A DNA stretch of 64,000 bases from Pleurocapsa sp. PCC 7319 (GCF_000332195.1 NZ_KB235922.1:4313322-4377321), one strand, 5' to 3'. Positions 31,856 to 41,344 are shown, numbered from the stretch's first letter. The notes: generated from the letters alone by a model not told the origin. Numbers and translations: made by a program.

Positions 31856-32722
31856 ATGGACGAAATCGAAATTCCAGAAGCTATAAGAGATAATGTCGAA
31901 CTACCGAAACAATCAAAATCCTGGTTATCTTTACCCCTAATTGTTGGTAGTAGTGCACTGTGCATAGGGGTGGTTGGATCGGTTTTATGGTTCTTATTTT
32001 TCTCTCCCAGCCAATTTTCTGAAAACACAGTTCCTAAATCTCTCCCAAAAATAGAAGCAGACAATTCGTCAGCTAAACCTGACATTTCCAATAGTCAAAC
32101 TTCTACTAAAACTATACAAAAATCTATTCCAGAAACTAATAAAGAAACTACTGCAATACAACAAAATACTATTCAAGATAGTAATAAAGATACTGCTCGA
32201 ACTCAACCAAATTCAGGAGAACTTCTGGGACACTTATCTTACGACGTTGCCCCTGAATCAGAATTAGATAACATTACGGCTGATGGACAGCTCCAGCTAC
32301 GCTCTAATGCTGCCGATAAGTTTAGACAAATGCAAGCAGCGGCTCAAGCTGAGGGCATAAGTTTAATTCCTATTTCTGCTTTTCGTAGTATGGAAGATCA
32401 GGATCGGCTATTTTTTGGGATCAAAGAACAACGAGTTCAAAATGCTACCAAGCGAGCTAAAGTCAGTGCTCCACCTGGATATAGTGAACATCATACTGGT
32501 TATGCAGTCGATCTTGGCGATGGGAATGCCCCCGCAACCCATTTAGAACCTACGTTTGCCAATACTGCTGCATTTCGTTGGTTAGAGCAAAATGCCCCCA
32601 GATATAGCTTTGAGCTATCTTTTCCACCAAATAATGAACAGGGTGTTAGCTATGAACCCTGGCATTGGCGTTTTGTTGGCGATCGCCATAGTCTGGAAAC
32701 GTTTTACAAGGTTAGAAACTAA
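31856..32722 (+). CDS. D-alanyl-D-alanine carboxypeptidase, VanY/M15B-type
   Basis: The protein has 288 residues. One membrane segment (IVGSSALCIGVVGSVLWFLF) near 30-50 is followed by a Ser/Thr/Asn-rich linker. The catalytic domain has AFRSMEDQDRLF, the zinc motif YSEHHTGYAVDLGD and EPWHWRFVGD. It trims D-Ala from peptidoglycan stems in the periplasm. It lies 18 bp after the malic enzyme gene, so they may be co-transcribed. Confidence 0.9.
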   Translation: MDEIEIPEAIRDNVELPKQSKSWLSLPLIVGSSALCIGVVGSVLWFLFFSPSQFSENTVPKSLPKIEADNSSAKPDISNSQTSTKTIQKSIPETNKETTAIQQNTIQDSNKDTARTQPNSGELLGHLSYDVAPESELDNITADGQLQLRSNAADKFRQMQAAAQAEGISLIPISAFRSMEDQDRLFFGIKEQRVQNATKRAKVSAPPGYSEHHTGYAVDLGDGNAPATHLEPTFANTAAFRWLEQNAPRYSFELSFPPNNEQGVSYEPWHWRFVGDRHSLETFYKVRN

Positions 32723-32922
32723 GTAATGAGTAATGAGTAATGAGTAATCAGTATTAGTTGGAAAAACTTTTTGCTTGAGACACTGAACACTACTTTTACC
32801 AAGTGGATTTAGTAATCAGTAATCAGTAATCAGTAATCAGTAATCAATAATCGAATATTATAAAAATAAATCAAGCAGAATGAACCTTAAAGCTTAGAGC
32901 TTAGAGCTTAGAGCTTAGAGCT
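32723..32922. repeat. Three blocks of heptameric tandem repeats
   Basis: GAGTAAT units lie at 32723-32753, CAGTAAT units at 32811-32850 and GCTTAGA units at 32890-32922. Three different heptamers in one 200-bp gap. Confidence 0.9.
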
Positions 32923-32929
32923 AAAAAAA

Positions 32930-33757
32930 ATGACAAACTTTCAAGTAGAAAAACGCGAATGGTGGGTAGAAAGATGGTTAGAATTACTCAACTCCTATCG
33001 GTTTAAGAAACGTCTTGAGAGAGGACGTAACTACGCTAGAGAAGGCAATGTTTTGAATATAGATTTTGCTGACTCCAAAGCGAAAGCAGTTGTTCAAGGA
33101 AGCGAAACAGAGCCTTATCGAGTATCTTTATTCTTAGAATCATTTAGTGATGAAGATTGGGATTATGCGATCGCCAAGCTAGCAGAAAAGGCTATTTTTT
33201 CGGCTCAACTATTGGCTGGAGAAATGCCCGAAACCATTGAGGCTGTTTTTACTGCTAGTGGCTTAAGTCTATTTCCCTTTGCCCTAACCGAAGTTCGTTC
33301 TCGCTGTAGTTGTCCTGATAAAGCTAATCCCTGTAAGCATATCGCTGCGGTTTACTATCAGTTAGGCGATCGCTTTAGTGAAGATCCTTTTATTATTTTT
33401 CAGTTACGAGGACGTACCAAAAATCAGATCATTGAGCGTCTAAGGCAAATCCGTAGTCAAACAGCGGCAGAACTAGAAGCTGTTCCCTTGAAAGAATCAT
33501 TGAAGATGGTTGATTCTGCTGTAGAGTCAGAACCAATCGTCAAATCAGACAACAAAAGTTTTTGGCAATATGATGAACCCTTAGAATCTAGCTTAGTGGC
33601 AATTGTGCCCCCGATAAACAACAAAACTGTTCTCGATATCTTGGGTAATATTCCCCTCCCCGCTGCTGATGCTGATGCCGTTCAACAATACTTAACTCAG
33701 GTATATCAAACAGCAGGACAACAAGCACTTATGTCAGCATTAAATCGCGAGCAATAA
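32930..33757 (+). CDS. SWIM zinc finger protein
   Basis: The protein has 275 residues. The SWIM motif CSCPDKANPCKHIAAVYYQL (CxCx(n)CxH) is near residues 125-145. The N-terminus EWWVERWLELLNSYRFKKRL then RGRNYAREGNVL is typical of the cyanobacterial/bacterial SWIM proteins that accompany SNF2-type helicases. No helicase is adjacent here. It probably binds nucleic acid or protein. Confidence 0.88.
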   Translation: MTNFQVEKREWWVERWLELLNSYRFKKRLERGRNYAREGNVLNIDFADSKAKAVVQGSETEPYRVSLFLESFSDEDWDYAIAKLAEKAIFSAQLLAGEMPETIEAVFTASGLSLFPFALTEVRSRCSCPDKANPCKHIAAVYYQLGDRFSEDPFIIFQLRGRTKNQIIERLRQIRSQTAAELEAVPLKESLKMVDSAVESEPIVKSDNKSFWQYDEPLESSLVAIVPPINNKTVLDILGNIPLPAADADAVQQYLTQVYQTAGQQALMSALNREQ

Positions 33758-33759
33758 GC

Positions 33760-33789
33760 TTGTAATCAACAATAGAAGCAGAGTATAAT
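33760..33789 (+). promoter_or_regulatory. Likely sigma-70 promoter of rpmI-rplT
   Basis: TTGTAA at 33760-33765 and TATAAT at 33784-33789 are 18 bases apart, about 30 bp before the rpmI start. Confidence 0.55.
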
Positions 33790-33818
33790 TGTAAATTGTG
33801 TTTAATTATCTCTAGTCC

Positions 33819-34022
33819 ATGCCTAAGCTAAAAACCAAAAAATCTGCTGCCAAGCGTTTTCGAGTCACTGGTAGTGGGAAGAAGATTATGCGTCGCAAGG
33901 CGTTTAAAAACCATTTATTAGAACGTAAAAGTAAAGAGCGTACTCGTCGTCGTCTATCTAATATGGCTCTGGTACATGAGACTGACGAAAAAGCAGTACG
34001 CACCATGATGCCCTACAGCTAA
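33819..34022 (+). CDS. rpmI: 50S ribosomal protein bL35
   Basis: The protein has 67 residues and reads [20 protein letters not shown], then [20 protein letters not shown], the standard bL35 sequence and length. It is followed by rplT after 98 bp, the usual pair; infC is not present upstream. Confidence 0.97.
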   Translation: MPKLKTKKSAAKRFRVTGSGKKIMRRKAFKNHLLERKSKERTRRRLSNMALVHETDEKAVRTMMPYS

Positions 34023-34120
34023 TTTTGGCTGCGATTTTTTTTACTACCTGAAAGTTACTACTAATACTACTAAATTTAGTTGCTAACAATAATTACATTC
34101 AACATCCATAATCATTAACT

Positions 34121-34474
34121 ATGAGTAGAGTCAAACGGGGTAATGTTGCCCGCAAACGCCGCAAGAAAATCCTTAAACTAGCTAAAGGTTTTCGTGGTTC
34201 TCATTCCAAACTATTTCGTATTGCTAACCAGCAAGTAATGAAGGCATTACGCAATGCCTATCGCGATCGCCGTAAGCGCAAACGTGATTTTCGTCGCCTG
34301 TGGATTACTCGTATCAACGCAGCTGCTAGAATGCACGGTTTGAGCTACAGCAAATTCACTCACCAGCTTAAAAAAGCAGAAGTGGGTCTAAACCGCAAGA
34401 TGTTAGCACAGTTGGCAATGGTAGATCCTCAAGCCTTTGAGAAAGTTGTTGAAGTAGCTAAATCAGCAAAGTAA
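34121..34474 (+). CDS. rplT: 50S ribosomal protein bL20
   Basis: The protein has 117 residues and starts [20 protein letters not shown] then [15 protein letters not shown], with [20 protein letters not shown], the bL20 signature. It binds 23S rRNA early in assembly and in many bacteria represses its own operon. Confidence 0.97.
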   Translation: MSRVKRGNVARKRRKKILKLAKGFRGSHSKLFRIANQQVMKALRNAYRDRRKRKRDFRRLWITRINAAARMHGLSYSKFTHQLKKAEVGLNRKMLAQLAMVDPQAFEKVVEVAKSAK

Positions 34475-34542
34475 ATCTAAGTCATAGATTTAGCAAATTA
34501 GTTATTCAGCGAATAGACACTTAAATTGAATGGCTATAAATC

Positions 34543-34588
34543 GTAAAAGACTCGGTTTTAATCGTTAAGCCGAGTTTTACACTTTTTT
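34543..34588 (+). terminator. Intrinsic terminator after rplT
   Basis: GTAAAAGACTCGG (34543-34555) pairs with CCGAGTTTTAC (34570-34580), with one bulge, followed by six T. Confidence 0.8.
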
Positions 34589-34684
34589 ATAGTAAGTTTT
34601 TCTGTTGAGATTCTCAATTAGTAGTTTTCAAAATCAGTTAAAAATGGCGGAGCAATAGTTCACTATCAAAACAGTGATTTGACA

Positions 34685-34824
34685 ATGAAAGAGATTGACA
34701 TTCGTTTGGCAACCAAGCAAGATTTACCAATTCTCAATCATTAATTCTATGAATCTCTCGGTTTTAAGCAGCATGGTTGGAGTTTTAGCTATCACATAGC
34801 TACCAAACAAAATGGTCAATGCTA
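34685..34824 (+). pseudogene. GNAT acetyltransferase relic with internal deletion
   Basis: The frame from ATG 34685 reads MKEIDIRLATKQDLPILNH, the start of a GNAT domain. A TAA stop follows, and then, in the same frame, FYESLGFKQHGWSFSYHI, the end of such a domain. About 90 residues between are missing, so a single deletion has removed the core. Confidence 0.75.
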
Positions 34825-34875
34825 AAGTAACTTCTAGATATTGATTGTTAGTTACTGTCTTCAAAAGATAGCAAT

Positions 34876-35388
34876 ATGCAGCGCGTGGCGATTATTGGTT
34901 CTTGTGGTGCTGGTAAATCTACTCTGGCGAAAGCTTTAGGCGGCAAGCTAAATTTGCCAGTGATTCACCTAGATGCTTATTATTGGCAACCTGGATGGCA
35001 AGAATCCAACCAAGATCGATGGTTAGAAACACATCAAAAATTAGTCAAAGGCGATCGCTGGATTATTGACGGTAACTACGGTGGCACGATGGATATTCGT
35101 TTAACAGCAGCAGATACTATTATTTGGCTGGATTTCAATCGTTATTTGTGTTTATGGCGTGTTATCAAACGATATTTAGAGTATCCTGGCAAAGTCCGAC
35201 CTGATATGGCTGCTGAATGTCCCGAAAGATTAAACTGGGAATTTTTGCAATATGTCTGGAACTTTCCTACATTGCATCGTCACAGAATTATCGATAAATT
35301 AAGCAAATATCGAGCTAATAAACAAATTGTTGTTCTGCAAAATCCCCATCAAATATTAAGTTTACTTGACCAAGCAAATGATCGATAA
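34876..35388 (+). CDS. P-loop adenylate kinase-like protein (DNA topology modulation/FlaR-like)
   Basis: The protein has 170 residues. The Walker A motif IIGSCGAGKSTLAKAL starts at residue 6, then LNLPVIHLDAYYWQPGWQ, DRWIIDGNYGGTMDIRL and IIWLDFNRYLCLWRV. This pattern defines the FlaR/topology modulation-type kinases. The substrate is unknown. No ribosome binding site stands out; the start follows the GNAT relic by about 50 bp. Confidence 0.8.
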   Translation: MQRVAIIGSCGAGKSTLAKALGGKLNLPVIHLDAYYWQPGWQESNQDRWLETHQKLVKGDRWIIDGNYGGTMDIRLTAADTIIWLDFNRYLCLWRVIKRYLEYPGKVRPDMAAECPERLNWEFLQYVWNFPTLHRHRIIDKLSKYRANKQIVVLQNPHQILSLLDQANDR

Positions 35389-35574
35389 AGCGTTGTGGGA
35401 TTCTAAGTTTCTTTTCCATAACCGCTTAATTAAAAAGATAAAATATTTTAAATAAAATTTATTGCCGATATGTTTACAGCAATTTTTCCCTAGTTATTCT
35501 CGATTAAGTCTCTAGTTGTTCTCGGTTGATATTTAGATTGAAAATAATCTCAAAAAAATCAACCATAAAACAAC

Positions 35575-37332
35575 ATGAACACCCAAACAAGTGAAAATAT
35601 AAACGATTTAATTCTCGGAACTGATGAAAATGACACCCTTGATGGTGGTGTAGGTGATGATACGATTATCGGCAACAAAGGGGACGATCTCAAAATTGGC
35701 GGAAAAGGAGACGATCGCTTTATTTGGAATGATGGCGACGCTAGTGACATCATGGAAGGTGGCGAGGGTTACGATGTCACTGAGTTCAATGGCTCCCTAG
35801 AGTCGGGAGACGAGTTACTGTTACAAGCCAATGGTGAAAGAGCATCCTTTGACCGACTGAATTTAGTTCCCATTAATCTCGATGTTGATGATGTCGAGCA
35901 GTTTGAGATTAACGGTCTTGGTGGAGACGATAGCTTAACCGTCAAAGACTTAACGGGTACTGACGTACAATCAGTCATCTTTAATGGCGGTGATGGTAAT
36001 GATTACCTCGATGCTAGTGAAACTGCTGTTCCGATCACAGCTGATGGTGGTGCTGGTCATGATACTCTTATCGGTAGCCAGGTCAACGATCTGCTCAGAG
36101 GTGGCGATGACGACGACATCCTCGAAGGGGGTTATGGCGACGATACCCTCATTGGTGATAAAGGCAGCGATTTATTTAAAGGCGGGAAAGGAGATGATCG
36201 CTTAATTTGGAATGATGGTGACGGAAGCGACATCATGGAAGGTGGCGAGGGTTACGATGTCACTGAGTTCAATGGCTCCCTAGAGTCGGGAGACGAGTTA
36301 CTGTTACAAGCTAATGGTGAAAGAGCATCCTTTGACCGACTAAATTTAGTTCCCATTAATCTCGATGTTGATGATGTCGAGCAGTTTGAGATTAACGGTC
36401 TTGGTGGAGACGATAGCTTAACCGTCAAAGACTTAACGGGTACTGACGTACAATCAGTCGTCTTTAATGGCGGTGATGGTAATGATTACCTCGATGCTAG
36501 TGAAACTGCTGTTCCGATCACAGCTGATGGTGGTGCTGGTCATGATACTCTTATCGGTAGCCAGGTCAACGATCTGCTCAGAGGTGGCGATGACGACGAC
36601 ATCCTCGAAGGGGGTTATGGCGACGATACCCTCATTGGTGATAAAGGCAGCGATTTATTTAAAGGCGGGAAAGGAGATGATCGCTTAATTTGGAATGATG
36701 GTGACGGAAGCGACATCATGGAAGGTGGTGAAGGTTACGATGTCACTGAGTTCAATGGCTCCCTGGAGTCGGGCGACGAGTTATTGTTACAAGCTAATGG
36801 TGAAAGAGCATCCTTTGACCGACTGAATTTAGTTCCCATTAATCTCGATGTTGATGATGTCGAGCAATTTGAAATTAATGGTCTTGGTGGAGACGATAGT
36901 TTAACCGTTAAAGACTTAACTGGTACTGACGTACAATCAGTCATCTTTAATGGCGGTGATGGCAATGATTACTTAGATGCAAGCCAAACCTTTACAGATA
37001 TCATCGCTTCAGGTGGTGCTGGAAATGATAATTTAATTGCTGGTTACGGGAATGATTTATTGTCCGGTGAAGACGGTGACGATACTCTAACTGGAGGTGC
37101 TGGTGCCGACACTTTTGTTCTCGGTTTTGAAGGCATAGATGCTATTACAGACTTTAATTTCTCAGAAGGCGATATAATTCAATTCTCAAGTATTGAATTG
37201 GGAATATCTTCCCTCGAATCTCTAACCTACAACACTAATGACCATACATTCTATATGGGCGAAACTGGATTAGCGACATTGGAAAATGTAGAACCAGGAT
37301 TGAATGCAATAGAATATAGTGAGCTAATCTAA
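35575..37332 (+). CDS. RTX-type calcium-binding protein with large near-identical internal repeats
   Basis: The protein has 585 residues. RTX nonapeptides (GGVGDDTIIGNKGDD, GGYGDDTLIGDKGSD) alternate with a ~100-residue beta domain (MEGGEGYDVTEFNGSLESGD through GLGGDDSLTVKDL). This unit of 161 residues (483 bp) occurs about 2.7 times and is almost identical in DNA. The end (GGAGADTFVLGFEGIDAITD, FNFSEGDIIQF) is the usual type I secretion region; no signal peptide is seen. It is probably a secreted structural or adhesion protein. Confidence 0.9.
   Translation: MNTQTSENINDLILGTDENDTLDGGVGDDTIIGNKGDDLKIGGKGDDRFIWNDGDASDIMEGGEGYDVTEFNGSLESGDELLLQANGERASFDRLNLVPINLDVDDVEQFEINGLGGDDSLTVKDLTGTDVQSVIFNGGDGNDYLDASETAVPITADGGAGHDTLIGSQVNDLLRGGDDDDILEGGYGDDTLIGDKGSDLFKGGKGDDRLIWNDGDGSDIMEGGEGYDVTEFNGSLESGDELLLQANGERASFDRLNLVPINLDVDDVEQFEINGLGGDDSLTVKDLTGTDVQSVVFNGGDGNDYLDASETAVPITADGGAGHDTLIGSQVNDLLRGGDDDDILEGGYGDDTLIGDKGSDLFKGGKGDDRLIWNDGDGSDIMEGGEGYDVTEFNGSLESGDELLLQANGERASFDRLNLVPINLDVDDVEQFEINGLGGDDSLTVKDLTGTDVQSVIFNGGDGNDYLDASQTFTDIIASGGAGNDNLIAGYGNDLLSGEDGDDTLTGGAGADTFVLGFEGIDAITDFNFSEGDIIQFSSIELGISSLESLTYNTNDHTFYMGETGLATLENVEPGLNAIEYSELI
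35690..37010 (+). repeat. 483-bp tandem repeat within the RTX gene, about 2.7 copies
   Basis: Matching points, for example the start of GGTTACGATGTCACTGAGTT at 35765, 36248 and 36731, are 483 bases apart. The copies differ at few bases, and the third is slightly more diverged. Confidence 0.9.
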
Positions 37333-37368
37333 GGTTAACGTTTAAGGAAACTAGAGATTTAACTTGAT

Positions 37369-37406
37369 CGCAGGGGAAAGCAAAGACAATATAGCTTTCT
37401 CCTGCG
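37369..37406 (+). terminator. Hairpin after the RTX gene
   Basis: CGCAGGGGAAAGC (37369-37381) pairs with GCTTTCTCCTGCG (37394-37406), with one mismatch. No strong T-run follows. Confidence 0.6.
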
Positions 37407-37451
37407 AATTAATTATGTCAACTACCCTTTTTACTACGCTTTTCAGTTAAA

Positions 37452-37539
37452 TAGACCACACAAACAAGTAAATTTCTATTCCCTGTTCCCTGTTCCCTGT
37501 TCCCTGTTCCCTGTTCCCTGAATAGATCAATGTGGTCTA
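37452..37539. repeat. TTCCCTG heptamer repeats framed by a 9-bp inverted repeat
   Basis: Six perfect TTCCCTG units fill 37479-37520. TAGACCACA (37452-37460) and TGTGGTCTA (37531-37539) flank them as exact complements. Confidence 0.85.
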
Positions 37540-37609
37540 CCCAATCGAAAACTGCTGTAAGATACAAATTAATTATCGAAACTCGAACTGTGGGTTGGTT
37601 AACTAAGTT

Positions 37610-38158
37610 TCAATTAAGTCGTACAGATGAAACAACAGTATACTTGGCTCCATCAGAAGTCAATTGTGAACTGACAAAAGCAACCGATGTAATCGGCTCA
37701 ACTAGTTGCAATATTGCTGGATCAATCTTTTCCTGCTGCCAACGGCGCGCTCGTGCCACAGTGATGTGAGGATGAAATGAGCGTTGGTCGACAGCTATTC
37801 CCAAGTCGCTGAAGCCTCGATTGAAAAATTGAAAAATATATCCTAGTTCTGACGATCGCTCGATTTCAGCAGCCAATACTCTGGGCTGGCGACGAGAAGG
37901 AAAAAGTATAAATTGTCTTATTTGTAGTGATGCCGAGGGCAGATTTCCTCTTGCTTTGAGAAAAGTTTTGGTCAAGTCACTTAACTGAGTTTCATCGACA
38001 TTACCAATAAATTTTACGGTTAGATGTAATGCTTTCGGTGCTAAAAGCCGTACTTGAGTTTGAAGGCTTTGAGACAAGTTTGTTGCTTTTTTGTAGAGTT
38101 GTTCTTGAGTAGATGGGCTGGGAAAAATTCCCACAAAAAGGCGTAATAGTTTGCTCAT
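37610..38158 (-). CDS. thpR: RNA 2',3'-cyclic phosphodiesterase (2H family)
   Basis: The protein has 182 residues. It has the two HxT motifs, HLTVKFIGN near residue 45 and HPHITVARAR near 127, in the usual spacing of the ThpR/LigT family. It opens cyclic phosphates on RNA ends and was first described as a 2'-5' RNA ligase. It is divergent from the substrate-binding protein gene. Confidence 0.9.
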   Translation of the reverse strand: MSKLLRLFVGIFPSPSTQEQLYKKATNLSQSLQTQVRLLAPKALHLTVKFIGNVDETQLSDLTKTFLKARGNLPSASLQIRQFILFPSRRQPRVLAAEIERSSELGYIFQFFNRGFSDLGIAVDQRSFHPHITVARARRWQQEKIDPAILQLVEPITSVAFVSSQLTSDGAKYTVVSSVRLN

Positions 38159-38247
38159 ATCATGTTGATTATTGCTTAAAAATTAATTATTCTGCAAAAT
38201 ACTCATTAGATGTTAAATTTGCTTAAGCCAACAAATGTACTAACAGA

Positions 38248-39015
38248 ATGAAATCAAGGCTTCTGAATTTTCTGATAGCGATCGCTCTATGGACAGCTAC
38301 GTCGCAATTAACTATTGCTGAGGAATGGTCAGAAATTAAATCTCGGGGAAAATTAAAAGTTGCCGTCAAAGACAATCTCCGACCCCTCGGTTTTAAAGAT
38401 GAGCAGGAAAATTTAGTGGGCTTAGAAATCGATCTTGCCCGCAAGTTAGCTGAAGAATTATTAGGAGATGCTGAAGCTGTAAAGTTTTTACCCGTTACCA
38501 ATACAGAAAGATTGCAAGTAGTTTTGGATGATAAAGTCGATCTAGCGATCTCCAGAGTATCTGTAACTACTCCTCGCGCCAGAATAGTCGATTTTAGTCC
38601 CTATTATTATTTAGATGGTACAAGCATAGTTACTAAAAATTCTGAAATTAAAAGTATTCGCGGTTTAACCCGCAGTAAGATAGCTGTACTGAAAAATTCC
38701 GTAACTATTGCTGTACTTCGCAACAAGCTACCTCAGGCGAAATTAGTCGGCGTAGACTCCTATCAGGAAGCATTACAACTTATCGAAACCAAACAAGTTG
38801 AAGCTTTTGCAGGCGATCGCACTATCCTGACTGGTTGGCAACAAGAATATCCAGCATATAAATTACTACCAGAGAGACTTTCAGGTGCAGCTTTAGCTAT
38901 TGTGATGCCTAAAGGTTTACAGTATCAAGAACTGCGTTCCCAAGTTAATCAGGCGATCAATCGCTGGAGAGAATCTGGTTGGCTGGAGGAAAGAATTGAA
39001 TATTGGGGACTGTGA
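38248..39015 (+). CDS. Periplasmic substrate-binding protein, family 3 (amino-acid type)
   Basis: The protein has 255 residues. The signal peptide (FLIAIALWTATSQLTIAEEW) covers the first ~24. SRGKLKVAVKDNLRPLGFKD, GLEIDLARKLAEELLG and VDLAISRVSVTTPRARIVDF match amino-acid binding proteins (PBPb/SBP_bac_3). No permease or ATPase gene is adjacent on this strand, so it may serve a distant transporter. Confidence 0.85.
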   Translation: MKSRLLNFLIAIALWTATSQLTIAEEWSEIKSRGKLKVAVKDNLRPLGFKDEQENLVGLEIDLARKLAEELLGDAEAVKFLPVTNTERLQVVLDDKVDLAISRVSVTTPRARIVDFSPYYYLDGTSIVTKNSEIKSIRGLTRSKIAVLKNSVTIAVLRNKLPQAKLVGVDSYQEALQLIETKQVEAFAGDRTILTGWQQEYPAYKLLPERLSGAALAIVMPKGLQYQELRSQVNQAINRWRESGWLEERIEYWGL

Positions 39016-39225
39016 AAAGGATGAGGGATGAAAACAAAGCTAGAGATGTTCTTTAGCGATCGCTGTATGTTCTGGATTAGTGTTGCCGATTCACAGTAGA
39101 TTTGCGATCGTGGGGTTCAAGCAATTCAATCTGCTAGTTTCAATTTTTCTAATAGCCGCTATCTTCTTAATTTCCCTCGTTCAAATGGTTTTGACTATTT
39201 ACTCTAAACTTTTGACTTTCATAAT

Positions 39226-39486
39226 TCAGCTATAGCTGTTTACATCCTCTTGTAACCAAGCTTCTACAGGTTTGCCATCTTTACGGCGTAGCTCAATTTC
39301 TCGCATGATAATCAATCCCGATCCTGGTGGGGCAGGTTTTTCATGAAAAGAAATTTCGTAATCATCAGGATTTTCATTACGTTCTCTCAGCCAATCTTGT
39401 ACCTTAATCGCACAGAAGAAGGACTGTCCTTGCTCAAACATACGGCTAATTTGCATTGAGAGGCTATGAATATTTATACGAGGCAT
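39226..39486 (-). CDS. Conserved small hypothetical protein
   Basis: The protein has 86 residues and a clear ATG. It includes ISRMFEQGQSFFCAIKVQDW, NPDDYEISFHEKP and PGSGLIIMREIELRRKDGKP. No signal or membrane segment is seen. I do not recognise the family; the composition is that of a small soluble protein. Confidence 0.6.
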   Translation of the reverse strand: MPRINIHSLSMQISRMFEQGQSFFCAIKVQDWLRERNENPDDYEISFHEKPAPPGSGLIIMREIELRRKDGKPVEAWLQEDVNSYS

Positions 39487-39525
39487 GAGCTTATAATTTT
39501 TGGATTTGTAGACATATTTAGAATA

Positions 39526-39638
39526 TTAGCAACTAGCCATTAGCCATTAGCCATTAGCAACTAGCCATTAGCTATTAGCCATTAGCCATTAGCCATTAGC
39601 AACTAGCCATTAGCTATTAGCCATTAGCCATTAGCCAT
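39526..39638. repeat. Heptameric tandem repeats (TTAGCCA type), about 16 units
   Basis: Units TTAGCCA, CTAGCCA, TTAGCTA and TTAGCAA alternate with a higher-order pattern of about 63 bases repeated once. They end beside the stop of the permease gene. Confidence 0.9.
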
Positions 39639-39642
39639 CACC

Positions 39643-40668
39643 CTAATACCTAATTCTCGGATCGATATAAGCATTGATAATATCGATCGCGATACTGGCA
39701 ATCACTACAATAATGCCAAAAAATACCATCACCCCCTGCACAGTAGGGTAATCTCTCAGGGAAATGGCTTCGTATAGTCTATTACCTAATCCTGGCCAAG
39801 AGAAGGTTACTTCGGTTAATACCGCACCGCCGAGTAGTGCAGCAAAGGTTAAACCCAATACTGTAATTACCGGAATTAAGGCATTTTTCATGGCGTGGGA
39901 AACTAAAATTGTTCTCTCAGGAATTCCTCTGGCTCTGGCTGCTTCGACATAATCAGCTTGAAGAGTTTGTTTGAGGTTAACCCTGACGATACGTTCAAAA
40001 ATACCACTTAATAATAAACCAAGGGTAATACTGGGCAATGCAAGATAGTGTATCGTATTGAGCAACATTCCCAGATCCCCTGCTAACAAACTATCAATTA
40101 GATATAAACCCGTCACATGAGGTGGAGTAGGAGCACTAATCGGGAAACGAGTACCCAAGGGGAACCAGCCTAAATTCACGGCAAAAATCAACTGCAATAC
40201 CATTCCCACCCAAAACAAAGGCAGAGAGTAGGTAACTATACCAAATAACCGTCCTCCAGCATCCAGAAATTTATTCGATGAAGAAGCAGAAATCATTCCT
40301 ACCAGCACACCGACAATCACTGCCACGAGCATGCTGCAAAAGGATAGTTCAACAGTAGCGGGAAAATACTCTTTAATTACTGACCAAACCGATAAACCAC
40401 GACTGGTGAGAGAGCTACCTAAATCAAAACTGAGTAGATCTCTAAGATAATCAAAATACTGCTGCCATAGAGGATTTGTTAAACCTAATTGCGATCGCAA
40501 TGCTTCTTTAGCTGCTTCTGGAGCGCGAGTACCCAAAATAGCGTCAGCTGGGTCGCCAGGAGTTGCCCTCAAAAGTAAAAATACAATAGTGGCGATCGTC
40601 AGCAACATCAAAGGAGCAAGGAGCAAACGAACTAAAATATAAGATTGTAGAGCTTTAGAGCGAGACAT
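39643..40668 (-). CDS. ABC transporter permease, DppB/OppB type
   Basis: The protein has 341 residues and six membrane segments. The N-terminus ATIVFLLLRATPGDPADAIL and the cytoplasmic EAARARGIPERTILVSHAMK motif are those of peptide/nickel permeases. It forms the membrane channel with a DppC-type partner, which is not in the window. In cyanobacteria this gene often stands alone. Confidence 0.9.
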   Translation of the reverse strand: MSRSKALQSYILVRLLLAPLMLLTIATIVFLLLRATPGDPADAILGTRAPEAAKEALRSQLGLTNPLWQQYFDYLRDLLSFDLGSSLTSRGLSVWSVIKEYFPATVELSFCSMLVAVIVGVLVGMISASSSNKFLDAGGRLFGIVTYSLPLFWVGMVLQLIFAVNLGWFPLGTRFPISAPTPPHVTGLYLIDSLLAGDLGMLLNTIHYLALPSITLGLLLSGIFERIVRVNLKQTLQADYVEAARARGIPERTILVSHAMKNALIPVITVLGLTFAALLGGAVLTEVTFSWPGLGNRLYEAISLRDYPTVQGVMVFFGIIVVIASIAIDIINAYIDPRIRY

Positions 40669-40735
40669 ATTGAGCCATAATTTATAACCTTATTAGTTAT
40701 AACAGCCAACCTAGAGACTAGAAATATAACTTGAT

Positions 40736-40990
40736 CTATGATTTATCGTAGTTATTCTGACCAATCCCTAACTCTTTTTTACTTCGTTTGAGTTCTTTCC
40801 ACAAAGATTTAATTTTTTTGTATGCTTTATCTGGAGGCAATTTTCCACCAGTTTCTAAATTACAGATATAGCTAATCTTTTGGGCAAATTCTTGCAAATT
40901 AGAATTAAAGACTATATTTTCCGGTTTCACCTTCCCATGATAGGGATAACGCGGATAGATAAATTCGTCAGTTTTTTTATTATTTGTCAT
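40736..40990 (-). CDS. DUF7219-like small cyanobacterial protein
   Basis: The protein has 84 residues from the ATG at 40990. DEFIYPRYPYHGKVKPENIV, FNSNLQEFAQKISYICNLET and SLWKELKRSKKELGI form a small conserved cyanobacterial protein that I believe is DUF7219. Its function is unknown. A longer frame to 41026 lacks a natural start. Confidence 0.65.
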   Translation of the reverse strand: MTNNKKTDEFIYPRYPYHGKVKPENIVFNSNLQEFAQKISYICNLETGGKLPPDKAYKKIKSLWKELKRSKKELGIGQNNYDKS

Positions 40991-41344
40991 AACAATAACT
41001 ATTTTTTCTAGACCAATTTGTAACAAAATTGTATTTATTCTGGTTCTAGGTTAACAATTTTTTACACTTAAATTATATTTGAGAGTGTTAGACACAAATG
41101 ATCCTTGATAGCGGTACTATAAACAGGGTTTTATTTTAAATCTTAACAAGATATTGAGGTTTTATTAACCTTCCCTTAATCTAAATTTTCATCCCAATCT
41201 TCCTTGACCAACGGTCACAGCAGCGCGAAAAGCCGTTGTGGGGGTTCCCCCCATTAAGGCTATTGAGCAAGAAGGCTATGTCGTTCCACGGCAAAGTAAT
41301 CTGTGACTATTGAACTTTCAATCAAGACTAATAAAAATTTAAAG
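40991..41344. other. Upstream region of purC with GC-rich palindromes
   Basis: CAACGG...CCGTTG (41208-41237) and GGGGGTTCCCCCC form hairpins in an otherwise AT-rich region. The segment AAGTAATCTG(TG)ACTATT near 41294 recurs near 57066, suggesting a dispersed repeat. No gene is seen. Confidence 0.5.
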
